Part shown: positions 24,001-35,811 of the stretch, in pieces | How the letters are laid out: every line of letters begins with the position of its first letter | Position numbering within the stretch: position 1 is the first letter of the stretch | NCBI RefSeq assembly: GCF_050947875.1 | Contig: NW_027460335.1 | Span: 8,199,928 to 8,263,927 of the forward strand | Source of the DNA: Dermacentor variabilis | Lineage: Eukaryota > Arthropoda > Arachnida > Ixodida > Ixodidae | Length of the DNA: 64,000 nt | Direction of reading: 5' to 3' | The notes under the pieces: generated by a model | Told to the model about the DNA's origin: nothing | Databases searched by the model: none | The model's input: the letters and a program-made list of their open reading frames with translations, nothing else | Translations under genes and position numbers: made by a program

Positions 24001-24960
24001 GATAGGCTGGTTTCATGCTGTCACAACATATTGTCCCATCTCTTTCCGCGAAATTCAATGTTAAAGCTTCTCTTTGAACGCGAAACCACACGAGAGGGCA
24101 TCGATACGAAGTAGTCAATGGTGGCTTGATAGAGTCGCGCCACGGCATGACGTCCATGGTTCGGTCTGTTGTCGGGAAACTGAACAAAGGCAGCCCCCGA
24201 GCGATACGTGAGGGTGTAGGTTTAAGTTGGTCGAGCCAGGAATCTTGGTTGTCTAATTGCTGCGCGGCCGCTGGCGGAGTATCTTGCTGGATGACAAAAA
24301 TCTGGCCTGGAACGCGGTTTGCAGAGCCACAGAGCATCTCGGCTGTGCTCACTCCGAGGCCATCCTTTATTGTTGTTGGTAGCTACAACTGGTGCTACCA
24401 GAAGTAGGGGCAATATTTCCACCCAGTGCTTTCTGTCGAGCGTGGCCCCGAAGGTGACTTCAGTTTTCGATGCAGACGCTCGACTATGCTTTTCTCTGTG
24501 GGTGATAAACCATGGTGTTCTGAAGGCGCGTGCCGAGCAGTCTCGCCACTGCAGAAATGAGCGAGCTTTAGAATTGTCGGCCTCGCTCAGTAGATATGCG
24601 CAAAGGGTAACCGTACCGCGACATCTACGTAGCAACAAATGCTTCCGCCACTGTTCCAGTCCTGATGTCTTGTAAAGTCTCGCCTCACAACACCTTGAGC
24701 ACCGGCCGACAAACATAAGTAGTTACCTGAAACCTTGACAGGATGGTAAAGGCCCCACCAAGTTTAATGTACATTATCAAAACGGTTCTGCGGTTGTCGA
24801 AACGGCTGTACCGCTGAATGGATGTGCCCGGTAAATTTCCCAGCTTGACAGGCTTGGCAGCTTCATGCCCAGCTCCGAACATCTTTGTTGATCCCTGGCG
24901 AGATGAAGAGGCCTCTGGTACGCCTACGCGTCTCTCTGATACTGGGATCACTGAGCCCAT
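24000..24960 (-). pseudogene. Gypsy integrase relic (G1b)
   Basis: The zinc-region remnant is frame-shifted near 24,860-24,960. The core C-terminal part reads LDRKHWVEILPLLL near 24,390-24,450, followed by degraded sequence corresponding to the STAELVYG-type block. The closest relative is the clearer copy at 32,536-33,470. Confidence 0.6.
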
Positions 24961-25038
24961 GCAGTGAATGGAATACTGGTCGTCGAAACTGACTGGGCAC
25001 GAACTGGCGAGGAGGAGTTGCCTGCGATGTGTCGCACC

Positions 25039-25308
25039 TTATTCCTGTTTTTGTGCACGGAAGCGGCACCTCCACAAGTTGGAACGACGAGCCTTTTGCT
25101 GCAAGTCGCTCTGCACGGGGTCGTTTTGCTGGATGCAAACTAGACCTTGGAAATCCGCAGGGTCAGCATGCACAGCGGCAATCCGTGACAATGCGTCAGC
25201 TAAATGATTTTTGGTCTCTGAGATATGGGGGATGCCTGCAGAAAATTCGGAGATAATGGAAAGCTGCCGAAGCTCACTTTCTGAGTACGAGTAACAGTTG
25301 TTTATCAA
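25039..25308 (-). pseudogene. Gypsy RNase H C-terminal relic (G1b)
   Basis: Reads PHISETKNHLADALSRI, the RNase H terminal block (consensus style NxVADALSR). The N-terminal RNase H half lies beyond the insertion at about 25,560-25,640. Confidence 0.65.
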
Positions 25309-25336
25309 AACGAAGGTCAGCGGCTTGTAGTAGGTT

Positions 25337-25545
25337 ATTTAGAAGAGTTAACTGCTGGGCTAGTTGGTGATCTTACATACTGAAAGGATTTTGCGCCAAA
25401 AAACAACACGCACAAGAAAGACGACGACACCACGGGCGCTACTTCAACTGTTTAATGAGGGTGAAAGCACTCGACACATATAGCCCTCCACAACACCGCG
25501 CATGCGTACAAGGCAACATGGAGTACTAGGTTTTATGTAGTAGGT
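25337..25545. mobile_element. Small insertion splitting Gypsy RNase H
   Basis: RNase H coding sequence of G1b is interrupted here. The same 10-bp word TGTAGTAGGT occurs on both sides (about 25,326-25,335 and 25,536-25,545), consistent with a target-site duplication. The insert contains ACACGCACAAGAAAGACGAC, a phrase I associate with tick repeats, possibly the end of a Penelope-like or other retroelement. The class is unresolved. Confidence 0.5.
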
Positions 25546-25836
25546 CAAATTGTAAAAACTATAGCCTTCAATATTGAAAAGCACGAAAATTCTTGACAGC
25601 GCAATAGAAGGCCGACATATTCTTCCCGAAGGTGCTGTAACATGTTTCTGTAGGTTTGAGATTATTTGAGAAGCCCAGCGGCCTCCATTCTGCATTCGCG
25701 CGGCACCAGTACTGCCCCCACTGCCGTGGTCAAGGCGTGTCCCATAAGGCTGAGTTGGCGCGTGGGACAACGAATTCAGGAGCAACACTGCAGTTGCCAG
25801 CCGAGTTTAGGCTTCCTGGAAGGTGTGTTAGAGCTG

Positions 25837-26560
25837 TCAGAACCATAGTAAAGTAGGCGTTTTCTTTTTGGAGCCATGCCGCAGCTGGTCAGTGCGCTGT
25901 TTAAGAACTTGCGCACAAGATGCTACAAAGTGATTGTGAAAATTCGTGAGCCTATGAAACTCGCCCAACTTTAGGAAGGAGGTTGGAGAGGTGAAGACCT
26001 CGATTGGCCACGTCCGTTGTTCCAGTGGATTGATGCATTGGCGAGAAGTATAGTGGCCGTGAAAACCCGTGGCTTCAAACATGAAAATGCATTTGTAGGG
26101 CTTGAGGACCAGGCATGTTCATCCATTCGCTCAAATACAAGGCGAACGTTATCTTCATCCTCTTCGTCTGTGGGGCCTACAATGTGAATGTCGTCAAATT
26201 AGACGAACCTGCACGGCAGTCCGAGCGAACCTTAACCCACGAATCCTTGGAAAGTTGGCTCCACATTATTCAAGCCGTACGACATACGGACAAATTAACA
26301 TATGGTAAATGGAGTAGTGATTGTTGTTTTTCGAGTGTCGCTCGTTTGCCCAGGAATTTGGTAGTACGCCCTCATCAAATCGATCTTGCGCGATATTTTG
26401 GTTCCTGCGAGGCCGGCGCTGCGGTCATGTCTGTGGGGAAGGGGATATTTATCCGAAATAGCGACGGCATTCAAAGCTCGGTAATCACCACAAGGCTGAT
26501 AGTCACCACTGTCCTGCTTGAACCGGATAGATTGGTGAAGACCAAGTCCTAGATTAAGGA
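25837..26560 (-). pseudogene. Gypsy reverse transcriptase relic (G1b)
   Basis: Minus strand reads YQPCGDYRALNAVAISDKYP, then SRKIDLMRAYYQIPG and TITTPF, and later PTSFLKLGEFHRLTNFHNHF in the thumb/connection. Order and spacing fit Ty3/Gypsy RT. It has several frameshifts. Confidence 0.7.
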
Positions 26561-26569
26561 TCAATAACG

Positions 26570-27160
26570 CCGAGCTGAAGCATATGTTGGAGCTTACGGC
26601 GGGCGACTTCCACCCTTCGTCCAGCGAGCCTTCGTAGCCGCGCAACAAAATGTAAGGCAGTGGTGGTGATATTATGCGCCGCCTTGTGGAACACGGACAG
26701 CCCATACTGTCGGGATTTTATAAGTTGCGTGTACCCTGCAAATTTCTCTCCGTATGTTGAGATCTGCAAACACGTTCGGATAGCAGATGAGGAGAAGTTG
26801 GATGTCACGCCAAGTATATCAAGGCATGTAACGTGATCCTCTATGCGCCGATCGCGAAGAGTCAAATCTAGGTTGCAATGGTTGAAGATGTTTGCTCCAA
26901 GCAGGCAAAGGTGACCTCGGCGATTACAAACATCCATGTGTGCAAACGCCGCAGTGCGATGTCTAGCTTGATTGACTTGTCGCCATAGAGACGATGGCAG
27001 TCTTGTTCACTGCGTGCAGCGTGGGTGTTGACTTGCACCGTTGGCGATGTGGGGCTGTGGCGTGAACGGTAGACCACTCGGCTACGGTGTCGGCGAGGAG
27101 GTGAGAGCCGGTGATTCGGGTGATCATGAGGAATACGCAGCTTGCGTGAGGGCCCATGTT
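26570..27160 (-). pseudogene. Gypsy retropepsin relic (G1b)
   Basis: Fragments read ASCVFLM, then ADTVAEWST where VDTGAEVS is expected, then LLGANIFNHCNLDLTL in the second half. The catalytic Asp-Thr is present but the Gly is Val. Confidence 0.6.
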
Positions 27161-27199
27161 GCATGACGCCGTTACCGGCCCGCCGGTGGGTTTCCTGTC

Positions 27200-28057
27200 C
27201 ACAAACAGGGCTGGGTGCAACGACTAGCTTGCTTGCGACAGCGACATTGGTACCAGCACAGCTGCCGCGGCGAGCCTGTAGGTGCGCTGCAAGACTATGA
27301 AGGGGAATGGTTCCGCCGAAATGGGTCGCCAGTGTTGCCACCTTTCCTCAGCTTCTTCAATGCATTGGTAAGGCGACTGAAGGTTTCCTCCAGGAGCCAG
27401 AGTCGGTCTCCTGGATCTGAGACTCTCCCAGCGGCGACAGATTGCTGTGCTGCCGACAAGCACCCGAATACACGATCAGGGAGTGCGCATAGCTGATCGA
27501 GGCTCACGTTGTCGAAACCCGCCAGTACTATGCTTGCGGGCAGTGGTAGGCGTTGCAAGAGCACTTCCCGCCAAATTGGAAACTGGCTCTGCTTTGCAAT
27601 GTGCTCAACCAGTAACTGGCGCAACCGGTGCAGCAGTAGTGACGGTCGTTGGTCAGCGGGTTCCTCGTAGAGCCCCTGTTGCATCTTTCACTGTTGCGAT
27701 GGCTGGTGTGCTGCAGGACTGTGATTTTTAGGTAGTTGTGTGCTGCGACCAAAGGTGTACCGCTAGCAACTTGTCTATGGCATCAGGGATGTCGCAGGGC
27801 AGCGCGGCGAATATGTGCAGGTATGTTTCTGTCTCTGACGTATTGCGCCAAAGTTGAAAACGGGCCTCAACTTGCATAAACCAAACTCGAGGATTCTTGG
27901 GCCAAAATTTGTTAAGCTGAAGCCCCGCGGCGATGACAGGAGACATAATCCCGGCGTCTTTTCTGTGAGCTGGAGCTGCATCATCCATGTCTAGTGTTTG
28001 AAAGAAACTTGCGTATCCTCGGTCACCTCTGTCGGGAGTTCGATTTGGCGGAGGCAA
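27200..28057 (-). pseudogene. CsRn1-like gag relic (G1b)
   Basis: Reads NKFWPKNPRVWFMQVEARF, then an HIFAALPCDIPDAIDKLL block, then LLHRLRQLLVEHIAKQ, matching the capsid region of CsRn1-type Gag. The CHCC finger carries Gln where the family usually has His (CWYQ). Two frame changes occur, near 27,690 and 27,290. Confidence 0.65.
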
Positions 28058-28339
28058 GAATTTTTTATTCTGACAGCTTGAGAACGGAGAGTCGTCTAGT
28101 CTTATTAAGAATTAGAAGCAGGTTTACCAAGGGGCTGCGCTTGTGCGCCAGACGGGCAGGCGCTTCGGTTACAGGAAAGGCCAAGGGGCACTTACCCCCA
28201 GACTGAGGCGACGCGCATTGACAGAGGGTCGCTACAAGTACATCGGCCAATTACGAGACAACTGCTATGTGATGGTTCACCTTTATTTCAGCAATTGTGC
28301 CACTCACCACGGAGCCTTGAATTGATGATGACGAAAATG

Positions 28340-28750
28340 CATGGAGAAGGAAGTTTAGGTGTTCTCCTAGAAGGAAATCCCCGATGGTCCAAAAGTCGTC
28401 GCGTCGAAAGGTCCGTAAAGAGCGCATGTAAACGAGCGGGCACTTACTGAGCAAGTTCCTGACAGCCTACACGGGAGAGTCTGATGAGCCTTGTTCAAAG
28501 GCACATCCTGTAGCGGCGAGAGCACGTTTAAAGTGATCGTAGTCGATAAAGACATTTCTGCGAGTGAGAAAGTGCCAGCCAAGTATGATATCGACAGAGC
28601 AGGACGAAAGAGTGAGGAATAGTGTACAGATTTTGCCCAATAATGACTCTGGCAGTACAGGCATTTTGAGGTTGAACAGGCTCGACATTCGCTGTGTGCA
28701 TGACAGCCCACTAAGTGATGGCAAGCTGTGCCATTTAGGAGCAGCGTGGA
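28340..28750 (-). pseudogene. Gypsy retropepsin/pol-boundary relic, copy 3
   Basis: Minus strand reads LGKICTLFLTLSSCSVDIIL, then WHFLTRRN. It is the third copy of the fragment at 4,110 and 18,270, here next to the G1b leader. Confidence 0.6.
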
Positions 28751-29290
28751 AGCGTGAGTGCGAGACTCGACGCAATCACAGCGGGCGTTGCCGACCCGGG
28801 CACCGTGTTCCGTGATATCGGTGAAGAATCGAAGCGGCGGCCACTACTAAGCCCCGTTATAAGTCGTTACCCCGCAACTGCACCAAATAATACGAAGAGG
28901 AAGTCCAACGCATAAATGTATGAATGACTATTTGCACAGGAAAAAGTTCGCGGCAAGCTCGCAGGCTGGTAAAAAGTCTACAGCTCCAGTAGACAGTCTA
29001 CTACTTCCTCTTCGTCTCTCTCTTGCGCGTACAGTCCTATCCAAATGCACCGTAACAATATAACCTTTGAATAGCCCTCATAGACCTACCTTTTCCGTAA
29101 AGCAAAATAATACGATGGTTTTACATCACAACGTATTCACAATCTCACAAGTTAGTCCAACGCGAGGCAGTGGACTCCAGGAATACGGTTTCGAAACCAT
29201 AAGAAATGATCTTGGTTATGTTGCTGTACTGAGCGAACCGTTGAGGTGTCCACAGAATTTCCCAATAAGACTTTGACGTCGCCCTGTGAA
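28751..29290 (-). repeat. Inverted copy of Gypsy G2 LTR/leader
   Basis: The reverse complement of this segment matches about 21,310-22,130, including a block reading CTTCCTCTTCGTATTATTTG and the gag-proximal GGTGCAGTTGCGGGGTAACG. It lacks an internal piece present in D2. Confidence 0.65.
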
Positions 29291-29660
29291 GATGGCCTCG
29301 CCACAGGTCAGCTTCAGTACTGGCCGATAGACATAAGTAGGTACCTGAACCCTTGACACGATGAAAAAGACCCCACCAAATTTAATATACATTATCGAAA
29401 CGGCTCAGCGGTGGTCGCAACGGCTGTATGGCTGAACTGGTGCGCCGGGTAAATTTCACAGCTTGACAGGCTTGACAGCTTCATGCCAAGCTTCAAACAT
29501 CTTTCTTGATCCCTGGCGAGATGAAGGCGCCTGTGGTATAAGCCTCCGTGTCGCTCTGCTGCCGGGTTCGCTACAAGTACATCGGCCAATTACGATACAT
29601 CTCATACGTGACAGTTCACCTTTATTTCTGCAAGTTAGCCTCTCACCACGGAGCCCTGAA
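29291..29660 (-). repeat. Fragments of the G1 family (integrase end and leader)
   Basis: 29,297-29,575 matches 24,680-24,960 in the G1b integrase. 29,575-29,660 matches the G1b leader at 28,240-28,330. The join looks like an internal deletion of a further G1 copy. Confidence 0.6.
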
Positions 29661-30850
29661 TTGATGATGACGAGTATGCATGGAGAAGGAAGACGAAATG
29701 CACAAATAATGCTAACAGTAATCATTTATGCACTAGTTATCCTACGCCGTTCTTTAAGCCCTCGATCCCCTGATATCCTCATGTAAGCTCTGCGAATAAT
29801 CTGTAGCACCCAGAATGCTACTAAAGCACATATATAGCCTGTTTCAGCGCTTCTAGACGTAGTCGTAGTGGGGAGAAGTATAGCCAAAGTGAGCTTCAAT
29901 ATAGGAGAAAGTTTTGATAAAGAATAAGGCTCGACACGCCCTAATACTAATGTGGAAATTCACCCGCAAATAGAAGGACGCATGAAATAGCCACTCCATT
30001 GTTTTGATGCCACAATGTGAAACCTCAATGTCGAAGCACGAGCATAGGGAGGCAGCAATTGCGTCTGGCGCCAGGGGCAAAGGTAGAAATCGGCCGTCGC
30101 GATAATATACAACGTTCCCTTCGTTTCGGTTCTGCTTTGCTTTTCAACGCTGTCTTTGCCAGCTACCTCAAACCATGCTCAAAGTACGCCGCCAAGAAAG
30201 CTAAGGAGTGCAATTCACGATCGCGCAGCTTATCGGTGCAAGCAACTCTTCAGATTTGTGCACAGTCGACGAACGGCCAAGCCAGTATATGTGGGTGGAC
30301 GCCAGGCTGCATGCTTTTATCTCTTAGTGTAAATTCTTATAATGTTGTTGATTGTAACATTACTCGGCGAGCTAGCTATAGAACACGGCTGCGCTGCGTC
30401 AAGTTAGGCTGCATTTCTGTTTTCATAAAGAAGCAAACGTGAAAGGTAAAGCGAGGCGAATTCAAACATAAATAGCTTTTTTAGAGTGCTTGGCGTCACC
30501 GCGGTCGTGGCCTAGTGTATAGGACGCAAGCCAAGGCTGCGGTAGGTGGACGGTTCGAAACCCACCGCTCGCACCCACCGAAAAAAAAAATAAGTGGGTA
30601 GAGGCGCTCCCGAAACCCGGCGCCGGGTAGTGTTTGTGATGCATCGCCTGGGGAGTGCACCCGACCGCCGAATGCCCTGCGGGGCGCCTATAGTTTCGAA
30701 CTGTAACCTGTAACGGTGGATATGTTGACTAACCGTAATGCGGATACAGCTGCCTCTGTCACTATGACGCGGATTGTGTAGCGCGCGGCTATTTCCGGAA
30801 CGCTCGCCAGCATTTACGGGCCTCTTCCTTTTGCTTTTCTGCTGTCAAGC
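29661..30850 (+). repeat. Partial repeat D3, paralogous to 2,210-3,330
   Basis: Same order as 2,210-3,330, including the tRNA-Ser/Leu-like word pair at about 30,500-30,570. No gene is seen. Confidence 0.6.
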
Positions 30851-32239
30851 TTTTGTGTTATGCATCAGCAATTCCATTTAAAAACGTGGCTGGAGACACG
30901 AGCTTGGAGGGTTGCGCCACCAAGCTCTTGCAATTGTACTGCCTAAAGTCCTACCTAGGTTGTTACGCAGGGACGCCATCTATGGGCAGTCGGCACGCTG
31001 ACTTGGGCGAGAACTCCGTTTTGCATGGTAGGTATACGCTCGGCGGTAGGTTGTTGCGTTTGTTTTCACGCTCGTGCGGTCTACTTAGTACGACGTGCGT
31101 CTTCTACTTGGTAAACGGATCTGTGAGACGTAATGAAGTGGTTTAAGTCAGTGTGGCCTGACTTTCAGCTGGTGTTGAGACGGACGGAGCACGCAGCGCG
31201 AAGTCTGCGCGCATACTTCAGCCTACAATGAGCCTCGGAGATCAATTGTTTATTTCTGAATGTTCCATTCACTAATCTGGCCTTATTAAAGGTATATCCT
31301 CTAGTTCTAAGCAGCGCTTTAGGACCTATCAAACATACACGACGATTGCAACAGCATGGGTACCGTTATGCTACTATAGGAACTGTGCTGTTATACATTG
31401 ACAAGCGTTCAAACCGTTAGCTGCAGATTACATCGCGTGACTACTTGGTTCGGTGGATGACGTTTCCACCCATGAATAAAATAGTGTTAATTAGTAATAA
31501 CAGCATACCTTACAGTGTGAATTATGCTTGTCCAGCTATACTGCACCGAGTCAGAGAATACACGGATTATTCAACGTAAATACAACACAGTACATTGTCT
31601 CTAGAGTTCTGTTTACAGGCAATCATTTTTATCCCTCACACCTTATTAAACATAATTATGTCTCTGCTTTATTGGTGCTATGTTATTGATGATGTCAATT
31701 AGTTGTTTGTAGAGAAATCGTAAGACATGTCCAAATGAATTGTTTCCAGCTAGGTACCCTGAGTGCTTCTTTTTCCTTTCGAAAAAATGAGGAAGGCTCG
31801 CAAAATATGGAAGTTATAATTGCATTGCGCACGCATGCGCGAGTATAAAAACAGCCCCATCGAACAGTCTTAGTGTGAGTGCAAGTTGTCCCCATGGTAG
31901 ACTGTGCGGGGAAGTGCATTTTCATGATTTTAACACGCAAAAATCGCCGCGAGTAGAGTTGCCTCATCGTGTAAAGAACGGGCGGGCAGATATTACTGCC
32001 GCTCGGCCCAGTAACAGTTGGGCGGCCTGTTTCCCATAGAGATTGTTGGTGCTGCTTTCCCGCGCACACGGGTGTGCAGTAAAAAGAGATGTGTTCATAT
32101 TTCACAGGTTTTCCCTAATTGCCCGAAATAGTAAACACGTGATGGGTCCACGCGGGAAGTTGGCACACGCGGCTACCAGAGCAGTACACCAAGGCAGCAT
32201 TCGATGGCCTTCTCTAGAAGGTACTTAGAGACCAAGAGT
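30851..32239. other. No gene recognised
   Basis: About 1.4 kb that I cannot match to other parts of the window. The longest frame (97 codons at 30,853) has no known motif. A TATA-like GAGTATAAAAACAGCCCC lies at about 31,840-31,857, but no supporting gene follows. Confidence 0.4.
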
Positions 32240-33830
32240 ATCTCGGGGGCGCGGTCTAGCAGAGGCAAGGAATACACGTTTTGACAGCTTGAGAACGGAG
32301 AGCCCACTGGCTTCATAAAGTAAAATCAGGTTTTCAGGGTAGCTATGCTGCCACCACAGTCGGGTAGCCGGTTCGGTTCCAAGAAAGAAAGAGCAGGAAG
32401 AATGACCCACGCAGGCGAGGCAAACCCGACCCCCATGGCGATGCACGGTTAAGTGACGGATGGTCGCTACAAGGACTTCCCCCGTAGTATGCTGACGACT
32501 TAGGTGTGAATGGCGGAAGGAATGAAGAGTTAATGTTAAAGATAGGCTGGTTTCACGCGGTCGGACAACAATGTCTCTTCATTGGCATGAACATTATTCT
32601 TCAAGATTTTCTCTGAACGTGAACGTGACACAACATGAATAGGGACATTGATAGCAAAGTGCCAATGGTGACTTGATAGAGTCGTGCCGCAGAAAGACGT
32701 GCATTGTTGTGTGCATTGTCGGTAAACTAAATATAGGATGCCCGCGGGCGTTACGTGGCAGTGTAGTTCGAGGCTGGTCGAGTCAGGAATGTAGTGCTGC
32801 GCGGCCGCTGATGGAGTGCCTTTCTGGGTGCCGAAAAACCGGCTTGGAATGCTGATTGCTGACCCATAGAGCATTTCGGTTGCGCTGACTACGAGGTGTT
32901 CCTTGACTGTTGTTCTCAACCCCAGTAATACTAGGGGTAGGCTTTTCACCAAGTGCTGCCTGTCGAGCGTGGTGGTCAATGACGCCTTCAGTAGTCGGTG
33001 GACCCACTCGACCATGCCGTTGCTCTGTGGGTGGTAAGCCATGATGTTATGAAGACGACTGCCGAGCAGTATCACCAGAGGAGAAAAAAGCGAGCTTTGG
33101 ATTGTTCGGGCTAAGTTACTAGTAAGGGCGACCGTACCGCGACACATACGTAGCAACAAATGCTTCCGCCACTGTTTCAGCACCGCTGAACGCGTGTGCC
33201 GCGTCATTTCCACGTCTTGACAGCCTTGACAGCTTCTTGCCCAGCTTCGAACCTCATTGTTGATCCTCGCCCAGACTAAGCGTTATGTGATAGGTATCTG
33301 TGTCGCTCTGATGCCGGGATGGCTTAGACCGTGTAGTGAATCGAATATTGGCTGCCGAAACTGATGGCGTACGAACGCGCGAGGAGTTGCCTGCGATGTA
33401 TCACACGCGACCGATGTTGTGTAGAGAAGCGGCTCCTCCGCAAGCTGGAACAACGAGTCTCTTTCGTGCAATTGGTACAGTTAGGGGTCGTTTTGCTAAG
33501 CGGAGCCTAGAGGTTTCAAATCCGCCGAGCGAGCAGGCACAGTGCCGAACCATTACACTGCGTCAACTGCCTAATTTTCGGTCCCCGAGATATGGCGGAT
33601 GTCAGTGGGAAATTCGGAGATCAGGAAAGTTACCAATGCTCACGTTCTGAGCACAAGGAACTGTTGTTCTTGTGACTGGAGGTTAATGGCTTGTGCTCGG
33701 CCAGAATGTAAAACCTACAACCTTCGAGGAAAACACAGCAATGCTTGACAGTACAATAGATCGCCAATAGCTCCCTTCCCTCCGACTTTTCGGAGCCGTA
33801 CAACCAGACTCGAAACTCCACCTCTCGTAA
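32240..33830 (-). mobile_element. Decayed Ty3/Gypsy element (CsRn1-like), copy G1c, 3' part
   Basis: In minus-strand order: RNase H tail (33,630-33,821), integrase zinc region (33,283-33,471), integrase core (32,536-33,213) and an LTR remnant (32,240-32,500) related to 28,000-28,250. The RNase H part reads GRELLAIYCTVKHCCVFLEG and the zinc region reads FDSLHGLSHPGIRATQ. The upstream RT is missing; a plus-strand Gypsy element abuts near 33,830-33,860. Confidence 0.75.
32536..33213 (-). pseudogene. Gypsy integrase core (G1c)
   Basis: The readable core includes AYHPQSNGMVEWVHRLLKAS, where the catalytic Glu of the DDE triad sits (NGMVE), then LPLVLLGLRTTVKEHLV and SATEMLYGSAISIPSRFF. The N-terminal Asp residues are not intact in this frame. 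The relic is longer than in G1b. Confidence 0.75.
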
Positions 33831-33908
33831 AGACTCCAGTCCACCGTTTCAGTCGGCGCCTATTCGGCCTCAGCCCGCAGTTCCCTCCCTTTGCGATTCG
33901 TCACCGAC

Positions 33909-34977
33909 ATGGATAAATCGTCGGCGCCTCTCCCTCCTTCACAGACGGCACCTAGCCTTTCCCACGTGACTCTTAAACACCCTCGCGTCCCCGACATCTT
34001 CCACGGTGATGCTTTTGAAGATGTTGAGGACCGGCTTGACCCGTACGAAAGCGTCGCTCTGGTCAATCACTGGAAAGACCAACAAATATTCGCCCATGAA
34101 AACAGCGCTTGAATACAGCGCTAGTACATGGTACGCGAATCAGGAAGCGAGCTTCCAAACATGGGGCAATTTTCGCCGTCAGCTCCTCGATACATACTCG
34201 AGCTCGGACCGGCGCGATTACACGCAGCAACTTATTGAGGCTCGGGCACAGAATGTCAACGAAACCGTCCCCATGTATGCGTAAGATATGCCCTGTCTGT
34301 TTCGCCGAGCTGACCCCGATATGACCGAGGCAAAGAAGGTGCGTCACCTTATGCGTGGAATTAAGCAACCGCTGTTTGCCGGTCTTATACAAAACCCGCC
34401 AACAACGGTCGACGAGTTCATCAAGGAAGCGACTGTCATCGAGCGAGCACTTCAGCAGCGTTGCCGCCACTTCGACCGCCAGCCAAACAACACACCAATC
34501 AGCTCCACAGCTCAGATTGTTGACCACACTTCCTTACGGGACATGATTCGTGACATCTTGCGTGAAGAGCTGCGAGCCCTCAGAATTAATCCTACAAAGA
34601 CGCCGGTCGTTTCTGTTGACGAAGTCGTGCGCCAGAAGTTGTGGCAAGCCCTCTCCTCGCCAGCCCCATGTCCAGAAACACGTCCGCCGACCTATGCCGA
34701 CATGGTCCGATGTCCTTCCCCTTTACCTCCGGTAGCACCATTTCAGCCACGGCCCGCTCCCATGCTGTGGTGGAAACGGGAGTCTGCGAGACGAGCTTCA
34801 GTTCGCCAAACCGACTTGTGGCGCGTTGCCGACCGTCGGCCATTCTGCTTCGACCGCGGCGAACCAGGCCACATTGCCCGCTACTGCCCCCATGCAGACA
34901 CTGGAGTCGGCTCCTTTTCGCCTGCCGCTTCTGTGTACTTCGACGACCATCGCGATCCGTGCAGTGATCAGATGTAA
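33909..34977 (+). pseudogene. Gypsy gag (G3)
   Basis: Starts MDKSSAPLPPSQTAPSLSHV. Capsid motifs are PDIFHGDAFEDVEDRLDPYE, then FRRQLLDTYSSSDRRDYTQQ, then KKVRHLMRGIKQPLFAGLIQ and EFIKEATVIERALQQR. The nucleocapsid knuckle reads CFDRGEPGHIARYC, so the second Cys is Arg and zinc binding should be lost. Frameshifts near 34,100 and a stop near 34,285 break the frame. Confidence 0.75.
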
Positions 34978-35221
34978 ACGAGCCAGGCAGCTTCACCACG
35001 TCGTCGCTGGCAGTCCCCGTCAACTGTGCGTTACACTTCCCCAAACCGTCAGAGTTTCACCACTGACGTCGGCAAGGGCGGTCGCTCCCCTAGTCCGCTC
35101 CAGGAAACGAACGGCAGCAACCTTCGGGGGAAGGTTGCCCTGTGTCGAGACAACAAAAATACCCCCACGCTCCCCACGAAGACGGCCTGACGACGACAAC
35201 TAATTACGCAAACGAAGACGT

Positions 35222-35810
35222 ATGGCGACGACGAATACTTCCGAAAACGACGTGGCCCGTGCCGATCTCAGCATTCTGGTGGAAGGACATCGCTGCACCG
35301 CACTTGTTGAAACTGGAGCAGACTTCTCGATTATGCGGCAAAACCTGGCCGACCGCATTAGGAAAGTGAAGAGGCCGTGCACAAGGTCTCACATCAGAAG
35401 TGCCGGGGGCCAGCTAATGACACAAACGGGAACATGCACCACCCAAATCCACATCGACAATTCCAGCTGCGTTATCACTTTCGTCATTCTCCCCCACTGC
35501 TGCAATGACCTGATCTTGGGAATGGATTTTCTGAGAGATCACGGCGCAGTCATTAAGCTTCTGGAACGTATGGTAACATTTTCTGCCAGCCCATACGGCT
35601 ACACGATGAATAGCGGGCAACATGAACGTTTGCGAATCGGCGACGATGTGACCATTCAACCACGGTCCTCCCGTCTTGAAATCTGTATCATGCAAGAAGC
35701 CCTACAATGGGGATGTGATCACGGTGCAAATTGTTGCCCAATTGGTCACGCAAGGCGTTTCCGTTGCTAGAGGCGTACTCGACATGATTCAAGGTCATGC
35801 AGAAGTCAAA
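35222..35810 (+). pseudogene. Gypsy retropepsin and pol start (G3)
   Basis: Reads RCTALVETGADFSIM: the catalytic DTG is ETG. The second block is LPHCCNDLILGMDFLRDHGA. After a frame change the linker reads PYNGDVITVQIVAQLVTQGV. In family terms this would process the Gag-Pol polyprotein; the Asp to Glu change at the active site predicts little or no activity. Confidence 0.7.
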
Positions 35811-35811
35811 A

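Larger units (their letters stand above)
24000..28330 (-). mobile_element. Decayed Ty3/Gypsy element (CsRn1-like), copy G1b
   Basis: The fullest copy of this family. On the minus strand it runs leader/LTR remnant (28,060-28,330), gag (about 27,200-28,057), protease (26,570-27,160), RT (25,837-26,560), RNase H (25,060-25,640, split by a small insertion) and integrase (24,000-24,960). Gag opens with LNKFWPKNPRVWFMQVEARF, the typical style of this clade. A CHCC-type finger (CWYQ, then CTQPC) is readable near 27,200-27,260. All domains carry stops or frameshifts. The 3' LTR is missing; an RLE LINE relic and unknown DNA lie at that end. Confidence 0.75.
33860..35810 (+). mobile_element. Gypsy element G3, gag plus protease, truncated by a LINE
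   Basis: A plus-strand element begins near 33,860 (no LTR recognised), with gag from 33,909 and protease/pol start from 35,222. It ends near 35,810, where Gypsy pol sequence (QGVSVARGV, then QGHAEVK) changes directly into LINE ORF2 sequence. It is less decayed than the G1 and G2 copies. Confidence 0.75.

Noticed and set aside
24319..24675. Plus-strand open frames of 90-120 codons over Gypsy G1b, and similar ones at 26,115-26,552 and 27,447-27,731
   Set aside because: They are antisense shadows of minus-strand pol and gag.
31840..32000. TATA-like promoter of a host gene
   Set aside because: No open frame, splice pattern or domain follows the TATA-like word.
32043..32228. Possible THAP-domain remnant (CAVKRDVFIFHRFSL)
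   Set aside because: One weak motif, no C2CH pattern and no neighbouring transposase.
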